DNA of 64,000 nt. Source: Candidatus Zixiibacteriota bacterium (GTDB taxonomy: Bacteria > Zixibacteria > MSB-5A5 > GN15 > PGXB01). The notes below the pieces were generated by a model. The model was not told the origin of the DNA. It saw only the letters and a program-made list of their open reading frames with translations, and made no database searches. Shown here in pieces: positions 7,167 to 16,340 of the stretch. The translations under genes were made by a program, and so were the position numbers. Each line of letters begins with the position of its first letter. The first letter of the stretch is position 1. The stretch lies in assembly GCA_016933955.1 (NCBI GenBank), contig JAFGTT010000038.1, forward strand, positions 62,001-126,000, read 5' to 3'.

Positions 7167-9599
7167 ATGATTCTGAAGCGGACTTCGCATATCCCCATCC
7201 TGGCTTCCCGAGGCACGCCGGAAATCCCGGTGATAGCTGTCAAGACGCTTGTTTTGTTTCCTGGTGAACTCGTTACCCTGCAATTGAAAAAGCCTGAAAA
7301 CCTGGCACTGATAAGAGAATACGCCGAAAGCCGGAAGGAGGTCGCTATTGCCTATACTCCCCGGGGTGATTATGAACATGGTCGGGCGGACCTGTGTCAG
7401 ATTGGCACAGCGGCCCGGATAGTCTCGGCTAAACAGGGTCCGGGGGATTCGCAGGTCATAGTTCTGGAAGGTCTGGGACGGATAGAATTAAAAGCGATCG
7501 GGCACAAAACGCCGTATTTGATGGCCAGAATTGCTTTCATTGATGAGGATCATTATACGGCCGGACCATCCGAAAAATTGTTCCATGAGATACTTGATAT
7601 AGCGCGACAGATAATAACGACCAGTCCGGCCTATCCCAACGAGTTATTATCCGATTTTGAACTGGGTCAGGATAATCCGGGACAATTCGCCGATCGTCTG
7701 GTCAGCACCCTGCATCTGCCGACTGAAAACAAGCAAAAAATTCTGGAGGCGATAAATGTTGATACCCGGTTTAAGAGGTTGACTCGATTTATGAAACTGG
7801 AATTACAGCGGGCGATTTTTTTATCGGAAGATGCGGTTTTGCCACATGATTCGGGTTTCGGAGCCAAAGGATTTCCTGATCGAGATAACTCACAGCTTGA
7901 TTTTATTCGGGATCTCAGGGAGAAAGTAAATGGCAATAAGACGCTTCCGGAGGAAGTCCGGGAACGGTGTCATCTGGAAATCAACCGGCTGAATTATCTT
8001 TCGACGGCTTCGGCCGAACATGGAACCACCAGCCAGTATATAAAATGGCTGATGAAGGTCCCCTGGAATGTGGTCCATCAGACCCGTTTCGATCTGGAGC
8101 AGTTGGAACAGGATATCGATAAGGAGTATTACGGCTCGAAAAGTATTAAGAAAAGAATTCTGGAGCGAATTGCGGTCAGAAAATTGACCGGGGATGGCAG
8201 TGATCGCTCGATTCTCTGTCTGGCGGGCATGGCCGGGACGGGCAAAGCCTCGCTGGCCAAGGCCATTGCCAAAGCTCTCAAAAAGGAATTTGTCCGGGTT
8301 TCGGTCGGGGGTGTACGGGAAGCTTCGGAAATTAAGGGCATGCCGCGAACTTATGTTGGGGCCGGTCCGGGTATGATAATTCGGACATTATGTGAGGCAG
8401 AGACATCCGACCCGGTTATTTTAATCGAGGATATTGATTATTTCAGCGAGGAATCGAGTACTTCGCTCTCGACTGCCCTGCTGGAAGCCATCGATCCCCG
8501 GTATAACTACCGGTTTCTTGATAAATACCTGGGTGTGGCGATTGATTTAAGCCGGGCGACTTTTATTTGTACTGTCAAATCATCCGAGGAAATTCCGGAG
8601 ATTTTCGCCAATCGATTCGAAATAATCGAGTTGACCGGTTATATTGAGAAAGACAAAATCCGTATTGCCCGCAAATATATCATACCCGATGTTTTGAAAA
8701 AGCACGGTCTTCTGAAACGGGATATTATCTTCAATGAAAAGGGCCTTCAAAAGATAATAAGGAATTATACGCTTGAAGCGGGTTTGCTTCATCTTAAGAG
8801 GAAAATCCAGATGATTTGCCGTCATGTGGCCAAGGAGAAAGCGGCCGGGGTGACGCGGGTTTGGAAAGTCAATGAGCGAACGGTGGAGAGTTTGTTGGGG
8901 ACGCCGCAGTATATTCCGGAAACACCCGGCAAGCAGCCCGAAATCGGGGTTGCCATCGGTCTGGCCTGGACCGGACAGGGAGGGGATTTGATGCTGATCG
9001 AAGGGTTGAAGATGAAGGGGAGCGGTGAGGTAATCACGACCGGTTCACTGGGCGAAGTGATGAAGGAGTCGATTACGGCGGCCCACAGCTATGTCCGCTC
9101 CAAGGCAGATGTTCTTGGAATCGATCACGCCGATTTCGATAATTTCGATATTCATATTCATTTTCCTTCAGGGGCGATCCCTAAAGACGGACCATCGGCT
9201 GGAGTGGCGGTATCGCTGGTAATCGCTTCGGTAATGTCGGAGCGCCCGATTCCCAATAATATTGCCATGACCGGGGAGGTAACATTGCGGGGGAAGGTTC
9301 TCCAGGTGGGTGGGCTGGTGGAAAAAATTTCTGCGGCATACCGGGCCGGAATCCAGACTGTATTTGTCCCGCGAGAGAGCAAAAAAGATTTAAAAAACCT
9401 TCCGGCCGATATATTGAAAAAAACCAGGTTTGTGTTTATCGAGACGGTCGATGAAGTATTCGCACAGGGGTTGCTTGATTTCGTGCCATCCAGTTATACC
9501 CTTGAGAAATTATTCGCCGACGAAATTAAGAAAGCCAAAAGCCGCAAGAAATCACATGCCACCCGGAGTATCGCGGCTAAAGGTCGCAAAAAGAAATAA
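7167..9599 (+). CDS. Lon-family protease with an intact Ser-Lys dyad but degenerate ATPase motifs
   Basis: LonA-type architecture in 810 residues: N-terminal substrate-binding domain (VLFPGE), AAA+ module, S16 protease. The protease is intact: Ser677 in KDGPSAG and Lys720 in GGLVEK, 43 residues apart, the same spacing as Ser679/Lys722 of E. coli Lon. The ATPase is not: Walker A reads GMAGTGKA (354-361), with Ala361 where Thr/Ser should follow the Lys; Walker B reads ILIEDID with Glu421-Asp422 in place of Asp-Glu; and the sensor-1 Asn is Lys471. The Arg-finger region ANRFEIIEL is kept. ATG 7167 was chosen because upstream in-frame codons overlap the helicase end and look non-Lon. It is probably a paralogue with weak or no ATP hydrolysis, comparable in concept to LonC. 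Confidence 0.88.
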   Translation: MILKRTSHIPILASRGTPEIPVIAVKTLVLFPGELVTLQLKKPENLALIREYAESRKEVAIAYTPRGDYEHGRADLCQIGTAARIVSAKQGPGDSQVIVLEGLGRIELKAIGHKTPYLMARIAFIDEDHYTAGPSEKLFHEILDIARQIITTSPAYPNELLSDFELGQDNPGQFADRLVSTLHLPTENKQKILEAINVDTRFKRLTRFMKLELQRAIFLSEDAVLPHDSGFGAKGFPDRDNSQLDFIRDLREKVNGNKTLPEEVRERCHLEINRLNYLSTASAEHGTTSQYIKWLMKVPWNVVHQTRFDLEQLEQDIDKEYYGSKSIKKRILERIAVRKLTGDGSDRSILCLAGMAGTGKASLAKAIAKALKKEFVRVSVGGVREASEIKGMPRTYVGAGPGMIIRTLCEAETSDPVILIEDIDYFSEESSTSLSTALLEAIDPRYNYRFLDKYLGVAIDLSRATFICTVKSSEEIPEIFANRFEIIELTGYIEKDKIRIARKYIIPDVLKKHGLLKRDIIFNEKGLQKIIRNYTLEAGLLHLKRKIQMICRHVAKEKAAGVTRVWKVNERTVESLLGTPQYIPETPGKQPEIGVAIGLAWTGQGGDLMLIEGLKMKGSGEVITTGSLGEVMKESITAAHSYVRSKADVLGIDHADFDNFDIHIHFPSGAIPKDGPSAGVAVSLVIASVMSERPIPNNIAMTGEVTLRGKVLQVGGLVEKISAAYRAGIQTVFVPRESKKDLKNLPADILKKTRFVFIETVDEVFAQGLLDFVPSSYTLEKLFADEIKKAKSRKKSHATRSIAAKGRKKK

Positions 9600-9697
9600 T
9601 TGCCCGCGAAAAAGCGGATGATTTTACTCCGGTCGGAATGACAGGTCTTAATTAATCCTCGATCCCCCCCCCAATATTTATCTAACACAATTAGTTC

Positions 9698-9726
9698 TTG
9701 ACAGATTGCACGTCAAGGAGTTATAT
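9698..9726 (+). promoter_or_regulatory. Sigma70-type promoter upstream of the BACON/dockerin gene
   Basis: TTGACA at 9698-9703, a 17-base spacer and TTATAT at 9721-9726. Transcription would start near 9733, leaving an unusually long untranslated leader before the gene at 10052. Confidence 0.65.
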
Positions 9727-9785
9727 TCCTTTTGAATATTAGGATTAATTTCCAACAGGAAATACTATATTTACATTATGTAGTC

Positions 9786-9971
9786 TTACGAGATTCTCCT
9801 GATTTTGCGCGTGTGCCAGTGGGAGTAAACATAGCCAAAAGGATATTTGTTGCCTGAGTTCGTCTGGTTTAAAAAACAATCTATTGTATCATGGGTGAGT
9901 TCCGGGTGGAGAGCGAATATTCCGTAAGCAAGATTTAGCGAGTGCTCTTTTAGATGATAGCCGGCCTTCAT
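9786..9971 (-). pseudogene. Possible remnant of a coding sequence in the intergenic region
   Basis: The minus strand reads open for 61 codons from an ATG at 9971. The composition is plausibly protein-like (for example LAYGIFALHPELTHD and YPFGYVYSHWH), unlike the low-complexity shadow frames elsewhere. No ribosome-binding site precedes the ATG, and the frame stays open upstream only by running antisense into the gene at 10052. I do not recognise the family. It could be a decayed gene fragment or chance. Confidence 0.25.
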
Positions 9972-10051
9972 AAATTTATTCAATGGCAATGGGGCTGTTT
10001 CGTGGCTATAGGAAATAATCGAATTTTCAACAAAAATCCAAGGAGGGTAAG

Positions 10052-12382
10052 ATGATACGTCGCTTGTTCCTTCTCGCTTTGCTGTTGGTCTGTGCCTTCG
10101 GGAACGCCGATGGGACAACCGTGAGGGCAGTAGCGAATCCGGAACTGGTTCCCGGCCTGATTGAGGTGGGAGCACCGTTTAAGATTGAGATTTACATGAA
10201 CAATGATGATGGGGAGCATGTCGGCTATAGTATGCCGTTCGCCTTTTACAGCCCCGATGCCAGCATCAGCAACGTCGTTCATGTCAATGTTGGTGCGTAT
10301 GGACCCGACAGCTCGATTGAATTGCTTAACGGGTGGGAGTCTTTATGGGTTTTTCTTAATGAGTGGACTACATTCAGTTGGGATGGAGTTCTGCCGGATA
10401 CCATCAACCATAGCGTGGCGGCCTTGAATGGCTGGCTACCCGGAAGCGGTGATCTGGTTCGTATCAAGTTCAATTATCAAATCGATGAAGAAGGGTCTTT
10501 TTGTATCGATTCGGTGAGTATTCCCAATACTTCGCCACCGGGAAAACTTGACTGGTTGTTCGATTTTCCGACCACTTTCAGCGGTCCATACTGCTGGGAA
10601 GTGGGTGAACTTCCCACCGATCCTGAAATCGGTGTGGATCTCGATTCGCTGATATTCGAATCCGTTCAGGGGGAATCGGCGCCCCCGGCCCAGGTAATGC
10701 ATATTTCCAACACGGGGGTTGGGACTCTCAATTGGAACGCCAGCTGGAACTCCAGCTGGCTCGGGGTTTCTCCTTCACATGGGACGGCCCCCTCAATTGT
10801 CCAGATCTACGTAAATCCAACCGGGTTGGGAGTCGGTGTGCATGAGGATACCATTACCATTTCGGATCCGAATGCCACCAATAACCCGGTAAGGATACCG
10901 GTTCGTTATACCATAACGGAACCACCGCCCGAGATACTATTATCACAGACATTTTTCAGTTTCAATGCCATTGCCGACTCAACCAATCCCCCCGATCAAT
11001 TTCTGACGATTTACAATGACGGGGGGGGAAGTTTATCCTGGACCGCGACCAATTCCGAAAGCTGGTTGACGCTCACGCCGACATCTGGCGGCGATGGTGA
11101 TCAGATTACCCTTTCGGTTGATATTACCGGATTGGCCTATAATACCTATTTTGATACGGTTGTCATTACCGATGATAATGCTTCCAACAGCCCCCAGCTG
11201 GCTGTTGTCCGGCTGGAGGTTGCCTCGAGTCTGCCGATTCTGGCCACCGATACATCGTATATAGTGATTCCGGTCGATACCGATTATCCTTTTCCGGCCG
11301 ACCGATATTTCACCATTTATAATGACGGGGCTGGAACCATGAACTACTACCTGCAGACATCCTCGATCCGGATTGCGTCATTAACTCCGGATTCCGGATC
11401 GGTTCCGCAGACGGTGACAATTGCCTTCGATTCGATTGCCTGTGTCCCGGGGAGTGTTCTGTTTGATACTGTTTATATATATTCTCTGGAAGCGTTGAAT
11501 TCACCTCAGATTGTCATATTGCAGTATAACTGTAGCGCCGCCCCGCCGCGAATAATAATAAGCAAGGATTCGGTTTTCGCCCAGATTTACGAGTGCAGCC
11601 AGGGAACAGGATCGGTTATCAGACCATCCTTTACAGTTTATAACGATGGTTCGGAGACATTTTCATATAACCTGACTTGGAATTCGACCTGGCTTTTGCC
11701 CAGTCCGGTCAGTGCCGAAGAACCGAAAACGATTTATCTTGATTTCGATTATTACGGCATGGTCCCGGGATTTTATTATGATACAGTAACCGTCTGGGCC
11801 TATAATGCCATAAACAATCCTCAATCAATCCCGATTATCCTGCAGATCAAGGAAACCGATCTCCCGGCCCTGATAACGGTCAATAAGAGCCAATTTTCTT
11901 TTGTCGCTCAGGAGAATCGGACCGACAAAGACTACTGGATCAGGATCAACAATGCCAGTCCCGGATGTATGGAGTGGGATATTGAGGAGGATATATCCTG
12001 GATTGAATTCGGCATCGATACGACCTCTGATCAGCGATATCCGTGGTTTGTGAGAATCATGCCTAATGCTTATGGCATCACCATGGGTCATTATTATGAC
12101 ACGGCCAATGTGGTTTCGGCGACGGCCTCCAATTCCCCCTTCCCCATTACGTTTGATATAACGGTCTGGAAACTGCGCGGGGATGTCAATTATAATGGGG
12201 TCATCAATATCCTCGATGTTACCTATTTGATGCGCTATATCTATGCCGGCGGTCCGGCGCCGATGCCGGTTGATTATGTGGGTGATGTCAATTGTGATGG
12301 TTTTATCAATGTCCTCGATATCACCCTGCTGTTCCGCTATATCTATATAGACCAGAGTCCGTTATGCGGTAATCCCTATTAA
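10052..12382 (+). CDS. Secreted protein with tandem BACON-like domains and C-terminal dockerin-type repeats
   Basis: A 776-residue exported protein. A signal peptide (MIRRLFLLALLLVCAFG) is followed by a cohesin-like or beta-sandwich domain to about residue 185, then about five repeats of roughly 95-100 residues. Each repeat has a nascent FTIYNDG or HISNTG strand, a W-L/x-x-P-x-x-G element and a DTVxI-DxNAxNxPxxIP ending, typical of BACON/ASPM-like Ig domains. The C-terminus carries two dockerin-type calcium-binding segments (GDVNYNGVINILD and GDVNCDGFINVLD). It has a good ribosome-binding site, its own promoter and its own terminator. It is probably a cell-surface or extracellular binding protein; the ligand is unknown. 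Confidence 0.85.
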   Translation: MIRRLFLLALLLVCAFGNADGTTVRAVANPELVPGLIEVGAPFKIEIYMNNDDGEHVGYSMPFAFYSPDASISNVVHVNVGAYGPDSSIELLNGWESLWVFLNEWTTFSWDGVLPDTINHSVAALNGWLPGSGDLVRIKFNYQIDEEGSFCIDSVSIPNTSPPGKLDWLFDFPTTFSGPYCWEVGELPTDPEIGVDLDSLIFESVQGESAPPAQVMHISNTGVGTLNWNASWNSSWLGVSPSHGTAPSIVQIYVNPTGLGVGVHEDTITISDPNATNNPVRIPVRYTITEPPPEILLSQTFFSFNAIADSTNPPDQFLTIYNDGGGSLSWTATNSESWLTLTPTSGGDGDQITLSVDITGLAYNTYFDTVVITDDNASNSPQLAVVRLEVASSLPILATDTSYIVIPVDTDYPFPADRYFTIYNDGAGTMNYYLQTSSIRIASLTPDSGSVPQTVTIAFDSIACVPGSVLFDTVYIYSLEALNSPQIVILQYNCSAAPPRIIISKDSVFAQIYECSQGTGSVIRPSFTVYNDGSETFSYNLTWNSTWLLPSPVSAEEPKTIYLDFDYYGMVPGFYYDTVTVWAYNAINNPQSIPIILQIKETDLPALITVNKSQFSFVAQENRTDKDYWIRINNASPGCMEWDIEEDISWIEFGIDTTSDQRYPWFVRIMPNAYGITMGHYYDTANVVSATASNSPFPITFDITVWKLRGDVNYNGVINILDVTYLMRYIYAGGPAPMPVDYVGDVNCDGFINVLDITLLFRYIYIDQSPLCGNPY

Positions 12383-12407
12383 TTCTAAAGCAGAGAAAAT
12401 TTTGGTT

Positions 12408-12440
12408 AAGGCCGCTTCGACAAATGAAGCGGTCTTTATT
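12408..12440 (+). terminator. Rho-independent terminator after the BACON/dockerin gene
   Basis: An 11-bp stem (AAGGCCGCTTC at 12408-12418 with GAAGCGGTCTT at 12426-12436, including one G-T pair), a seven-base loop and a T-rich tail. Confidence 0.9.
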
Positions 12441-12540
12441 TTTATTCCGCTGGCAGGGAAAATCCTCGCTGTTTTTCCATGGTGATACGTAAATCAATAA
12501 ATGAAATAAACTTATGTCCGATAATCGGAATAAATAGAGG

Positions 12541-12568
12541 TTGACAAAATTGCCGGTTATTGTATTTT
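12541..12568 (+). promoter_or_regulatory. Sigma70-type promoter of the secreted M1 aminopeptidase
   Basis: TTGACA at 12541-12546, a 16-base spacer and TATTTT at 12563-12568 with an upstream TG. The same hexamer pair and spacing recurs at 50763-50790. Confidence 0.65.
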
Positions 12569-12633
12569 TAAAATATACTTCATTTTACCGGACAGGCAGA
12601 TATTTGATAAAACCATAGTCTGAAAGAAGCGAT

Positions 12634-14868
12634 ATGAAAAAATTTATGGGTCCTATCGTTCTGACAATCCTCACTTTATTAAGCAGTCCATCGGCCATTA
12701 TGGCAATCAATCCTCTTGACAACTCGGTTGATTATGAAAAACTATCACCATCGGAAATTCATGAAATTATGGGTCGGATGAAGGCCGGGGAACTGGAAAA
12801 GGCCCGGGCTTTTGCGGCGGAGGCGGCCAAGGCGGCTTCTCTTTATGACCAGACGGAATATGATGTAAAATTTTATGATGTCAATATTGCTGTCGATATG
12901 CCTTCAACCAGTATCTATGGCGATGTTTTGATAGAGGCGGCCGCAACCGTCAACGGGCTGGATTCGGTGGAGATTGACCTTTATAATAACCTGATAATTG
13001 ATTCGGTTTATATTCCGACCGGGCAATTAAATTATCTTCATGCATCGAACAAAATTTATATTGAAATTGACCGGCTGTATGATCAGGGTGAAGTTTTTTC
13101 TTTCCGGATTCGGTATCATGGGGTTCCGGTCGGGACCGGTCTCGATGGTTTTTCTTTCGATACTCTCGGCACCGGGGATCTGGTGATCTCAACGCTGTCG
13201 GAGCCGATGTCGGCTCGAACGTGGTGGCCATGTAAAGATCGACCCGATGACAAGGCCGATTCCATGAATAGCGCCATTACCTGCGACACGGCTTATTTCT
13301 GCGCCTCCAACGGTATCCTGATTGATACTGTCCGTAACGGTGACGGGACGTGGACTTTCGATTACCATATTCGCTACCCGATCACCACCTATCTATTTTC
13401 TCTGGCCATCTCGAACTATTCCGTCTGGCATGATTGGTATCACTACGGCGATAATGATTCCATGATAATCATCAATCACGTTTATCCAAGCCTGTATTTT
13501 TATTCTCAAACCAAATTAAATGTCACCCCGACGGCTATCGGGGTTTATGCCGGTCTGTTCGGGGAGTATCCGTTTATCAACGAGAAATATGGCCATGCCA
13601 ATTTCGAATGGGGCGGAGCGATGGAACACCAGACAGTGACCTCGACCAGCAGCAGCACCTTCGGTTTCAAAGAACAGGTGTTGGTGCACGAGTTGGCGCA
13701 TCAGTGGTGGGGAGATATGATAACCTGCGAGAGCTGGCATGATATCTGGCTCAACGAAGGTTTTGCATCATACTGCGAGGCTCTTTATTTCGAGACAATC
13801 GACAGCAAAGCGCATTACCATGCTTATATGGATTCGATGACATTTCTGTCGGGGGGATCGATATATATCATTGATACAACTGATGTCTGGAATATTTTCG
13901 GATCAATCGTTTATGACAAAGGGGCCTGGGTCCTTCATATGCTTCGCCATGTCGTCGGCGATGCAACCTTTTTCGATATTATGACCGCCTATTATAACAG
14001 CCCTTACCAGTATGGAAGCGCCGTCACCGATGATTTCAAGGAAGTCTGCGAATCGGTTTCGGGTATGGATCTCGATGCCTTTTTTGAGCAGTGGATTTAC
14101 GGCACCTATTATCCCAAGTATTACTGGACGTACATGTGCGAGCCGGATGTGAATGAAGGTGGTTACTGGACATACCTGTATCTGGAACAGGGGCAGGCCA
14201 CCACCCCGCTGGTGTTTGAAATGCCGATCGATCTGGTTTTCAGGTCGATCTCGGGAACCGATACAACCGTGCTTGATAACGATGTGCGGAAAAAGATGTA
14301 TATGTTTAAAACCGATGATTCGACCACCGATTTACAACTCGATCCAATGAAGTGGATTCTGAAAGAATCGTATGAAATAATGTGGAAATACCACCAGATT
14401 TCGTTTCCGCTCGATACCGGTATACAATATACCTCGTATCTCGATTCGATTATTGTCCGGGGCGGAACCGGTCTGAATATTTTCAAGGTAACATCCGGAT
14501 CGCTACCGGGCGGACTGGCCATCGATACGCTGACCGGTTATATATCCGGGGTTCCGACGGAATTCGGGGAATTCACTTTCAGCATTTATGCCAAAGATCG
14601 GGGTAGCTCATATAGCGAAACGGTGGAATATAACATGTATATCGAGGAAGGGACGGCCATTCCGGGGGATGCCAATTTCAGCGGCGGGGTGAATATTCTC
14701 GATGTTACTTTCCTTATTACTTATCTGTACCTGAGCGGACCGGCGCCTTCAGTCCCCGATCAGGGTGATCCGGATGCCTCCTGTGCCATTAATATTCTGG
14801 ATGTCACTTACCTGATAAATTACCTTTATAAAAGCGGTCCGGCGCCGCTCTGGGGTTGTGCCGGATAA
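12634..14868 (+). CDS. Secreted M1-family metallo-aminopeptidase with a putative Ig domain and dockerin repeats
   Basis: A zinc aminopeptidase exported across the inner membrane, 744 residues. It has an N-terminal signal peptide (to about residue 24), the M1 beta-domain, a substrate motif GAMEH, and the catalytic zinc site HELAH (His352, Glu353, His356) followed by Glu375 in NEGFAS, matching HExxH-x18-E. After the catalytic part come an Ig-like putative domain at about 600-670 (LPGGLAIDTLTGYISGVPTEFG type) and two dockerin-type repeats, each ending in SGPAP. Fusion of M1 peptidase with Ig and dockerin modules suggests surface or vesicle display for peptide scavenging. It has its own promoter and terminator. 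Confidence 0.92.
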   Translation: MKKFMGPIVLTILTLLSSPSAIMAINPLDNSVDYEKLSPSEIHEIMGRMKAGELEKARAFAAEAAKAASLYDQTEYDVKFYDVNIAVDMPSTSIYGDVLIEAAATVNGLDSVEIDLYNNLIIDSVYIPTGQLNYLHASNKIYIEIDRLYDQGEVFSFRIRYHGVPVGTGLDGFSFDTLGTGDLVISTLSEPMSARTWWPCKDRPDDKADSMNSAITCDTAYFCASNGILIDTVRNGDGTWTFDYHIRYPITTYLFSLAISNYSVWHDWYHYGDNDSMIIINHVYPSLYFYSQTKLNVTPTAIGVYAGLFGEYPFINEKYGHANFEWGGAMEHQTVTSTSSSTFGFKEQVLVHELAHQWWGDMITCESWHDIWLNEGFASYCEALYFETIDSKAHYHAYMDSMTFLSGGSIYIIDTTDVWNIFGSIVYDKGAWVLHMLRHVVGDATFFDIMTAYYNSPYQYGSAVTDDFKEVCESVSGMDLDAFFEQWIYGTYYPKYYWTYMCEPDVNEGGYWTYLYLEQGQATTPLVFEMPIDLVFRSISGTDTTVLDNDVRKKMYMFKTDDSTTDLQLDPMKWILKESYEIMWKYHQISFPLDTGIQYTSYLDSIIVRGGTGLNIFKVTSGSLPGGLAIDTLTGYISGVPTEFGEFTFSIYAKDRGSSYSETVEYNMYIEEGTAIPGDANFSGGVNILDVTFLITYLYLSGPAPSVPDQGDPDASCAINILDVTYLINYLYKSGPAPLWGCAG

Positions 14869-14898
14869 ACAGTGCGAGCCAAATGTGGCAGAAATATC

Positions 14899-14934
14899 AG
14901 CGGGATTTCGGATAATACCGGATCCCGCTTTTTA
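14899..14934 (+). terminator. Rho-independent terminator after the M1 aminopeptidase gene
   Basis: An 8-bp stem (AGCGGGAT at 14899-14906 with ATCCCGCT at 14922-14929) with a 15-base loop and a run of T residues. Confidence 0.85.
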
Positions 14935-15025
14935 TTGGCGGGTGTATTTTAATATTTTCATTGGTTTCTGATTTCAGAATGCGTATTTTAGGCGCGTAAG
15001 CTTTTACCAGCCATTACGGGCATAG

Positions 15026-16336
15026 ATGAGAAAAAAGATGGGCTCCGGGAATTACAAAATCGTCACTTTTGGGTGCCAGATGAACTTGGCCGATTCCGGT
15101 CTGTTAGCCTCGATCCTTGATTCGAACGGGTACCGGGCGGTCAATACCGAAAGCGAGGCGGATATTATTATTCTTAATACCTGCTCGGTTCGAGAAAAAG
15201 CCGAAACCCGGGTTTTCGGACGGCTGGCTGAATTGTCCGCCCTGAAGAAACAAGACGGAAAAAAAATAGTGGTAATCGGTTGTATGGCCCAGAGGCTGGG
15301 ACAAAATCTGATCGGTCGGGCCCCCTATGTTGACCTGGTTCTGGGAACCGATCGGATTTTCGATTTGCCGCAATACCTGAATAACGGCTGTCAATTTCCG
15401 GCGGTCAATACCGACTTCGGTCTTGAACTTCCCGAAGATATTATTCCGGTCAGGGATAATCCCTTCACGGCTTTTATGACCATCTCCCGCGGTTGCAATA
15501 ATTACTGCGCCTATTGTATTGTACCATATGTCAGGGGGAGAGAACGATCTTACCCGGTAAGACAGACGGTGGAACAAATCAACAACCTGGTGGCCGATGG
15601 AGTAGTGGAGATAATGCTTCTGGGCCAGAATGTTAACTCGTACCGAGACAATCATCAGGATTTCACCGATCTTCTGTTCCTGATAACTGCTGAAACGAGG
15701 GTCGAGCGGATTCGCTTTATGACGTCGCATCCCAAGGACATGTCAGATCGGCTGATTGAATTTATCGGGTCAGAGCCGCGGATGATGAATCATGTGCATC
15801 TACCGCTTCAGTCGGGATCGGACAGAATACTGGAGCAGATGCGTCGGGGATATACTCTCGATCACTATTTATCCCTTGTTCAAAAACTGCGCCGGGCAGT
15901 CCCGGATATTTCACTGACCACTGATCTGATAGTCGGTTTTCCCTCGGAGACTGCGGAGGATTACCAGGCGACCTTGAAGGCGGTGGAAGAGATCGGATTT
16001 GATTCGGCCTTCATGTTCCGTTACTCAATGCGAGAGGGAACGGCCGCGGCCCGGCTGGTCGATGATGTTCCTGAGGATGAAAAAATCGACAGGCTAAAGA
16101 GATTGATTACTCTTCAGAAAAATGTGGCTTTCCGAAAGAATCAGGATGAAATCGGTAAAATCCGCAAGGTGTTGATCGACGGGCGATCCCGGCGATCAGA
16201 TCAAATTCTGAAGGGCAAGACAGAGGGCCATAAAACGGTTCTGGTACCGGGGAATACCTCTCTGATCGGGACCATACAAAAGACACGAATTATATCGGCC
16301 GACAGCTGGACCCTGCAGGGCCAATTAATGAAATAG
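15026..16336 (+). CDS. miaB: tRNA-2-methylthio-N6-dimethylallyladenosine synthase MiaB
   Basis: A radical-SAM methylthiotransferase that modifies A37 of tRNAs reading UNN codons. The 436 residues contain the N-terminal MTTase domain with cluster ligands Cys17, Cys53 and Cys86, the radical-SAM motif GCNNYCAYC with Cys157, Cys161 and Cys164, and a C-terminal TRAM domain. Length matches the family. The start is uncertain between ATG 15026 and an in-frame ATG at 15038; neither has a strong ribosome-binding site. The next gene begins four bases after the stop. Confidence 0.94.
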   Translation: MRKKMGSGNYKIVTFGCQMNLADSGLLASILDSNGYRAVNTESEADIIILNTCSVREKAETRVFGRLAELSALKKQDGKKIVVIGCMAQRLGQNLIGRAPYVDLVLGTDRIFDLPQYLNNGCQFPAVNTDFGLELPEDIIPVRDNPFTAFMTISRGCNNYCAYCIVPYVRGRERSYPVRQTVEQINNLVADGVVEIMLLGQNVNSYRDNHQDFTDLLFLITAETRVERIRFMTSHPKDMSDRLIEFIGSEPRMMNHVHLPLQSGSDRILEQMRRGYTLDHYLSLVQKLRRAVPDISLTTDLIVGFPSETAEDYQATLKAVEEIGFDSAFMFRYSMREGTAAARLVDDVPEDEKIDRLKRLITLQKNVAFRKNQDEIGKIRKVLIDGRSRRSDQILKGKTEGHKTVLVPGNTSLIGTIQKTRIISADSWTLQGQLMK

Positions 16337-16340
16337 AATA

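Larger units (their letters stand above)
9600..10051 (+). other. 450-base intergenic region with a promoter and a long leader
   Basis: No terminator was recognised after the Lon gene. The region holds a near-consensus promoter (9698-9726), a C-run at 9664-9672, a minus-strand peptide-like stretch (listed separately), and a strong ribosome-binding site AAGGAGGGT at 10040-10048 for the next gene. If the promoter drives that gene, the leader is about 320 bases. Confidence 0.5.

Noticed and set aside
6458-7243. Minus-strand frame of 261 codons opposite the helicase end
   Set aside because: It overlaps coding sequence of the helicase and the Lon start, and has no protein-like features.
10052-14868. 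Cellulosome locus
   Set aside because: Only dockerin-like repeats were found; there is no cohesin, scaffoldin or glycoside hydrolase nearby.
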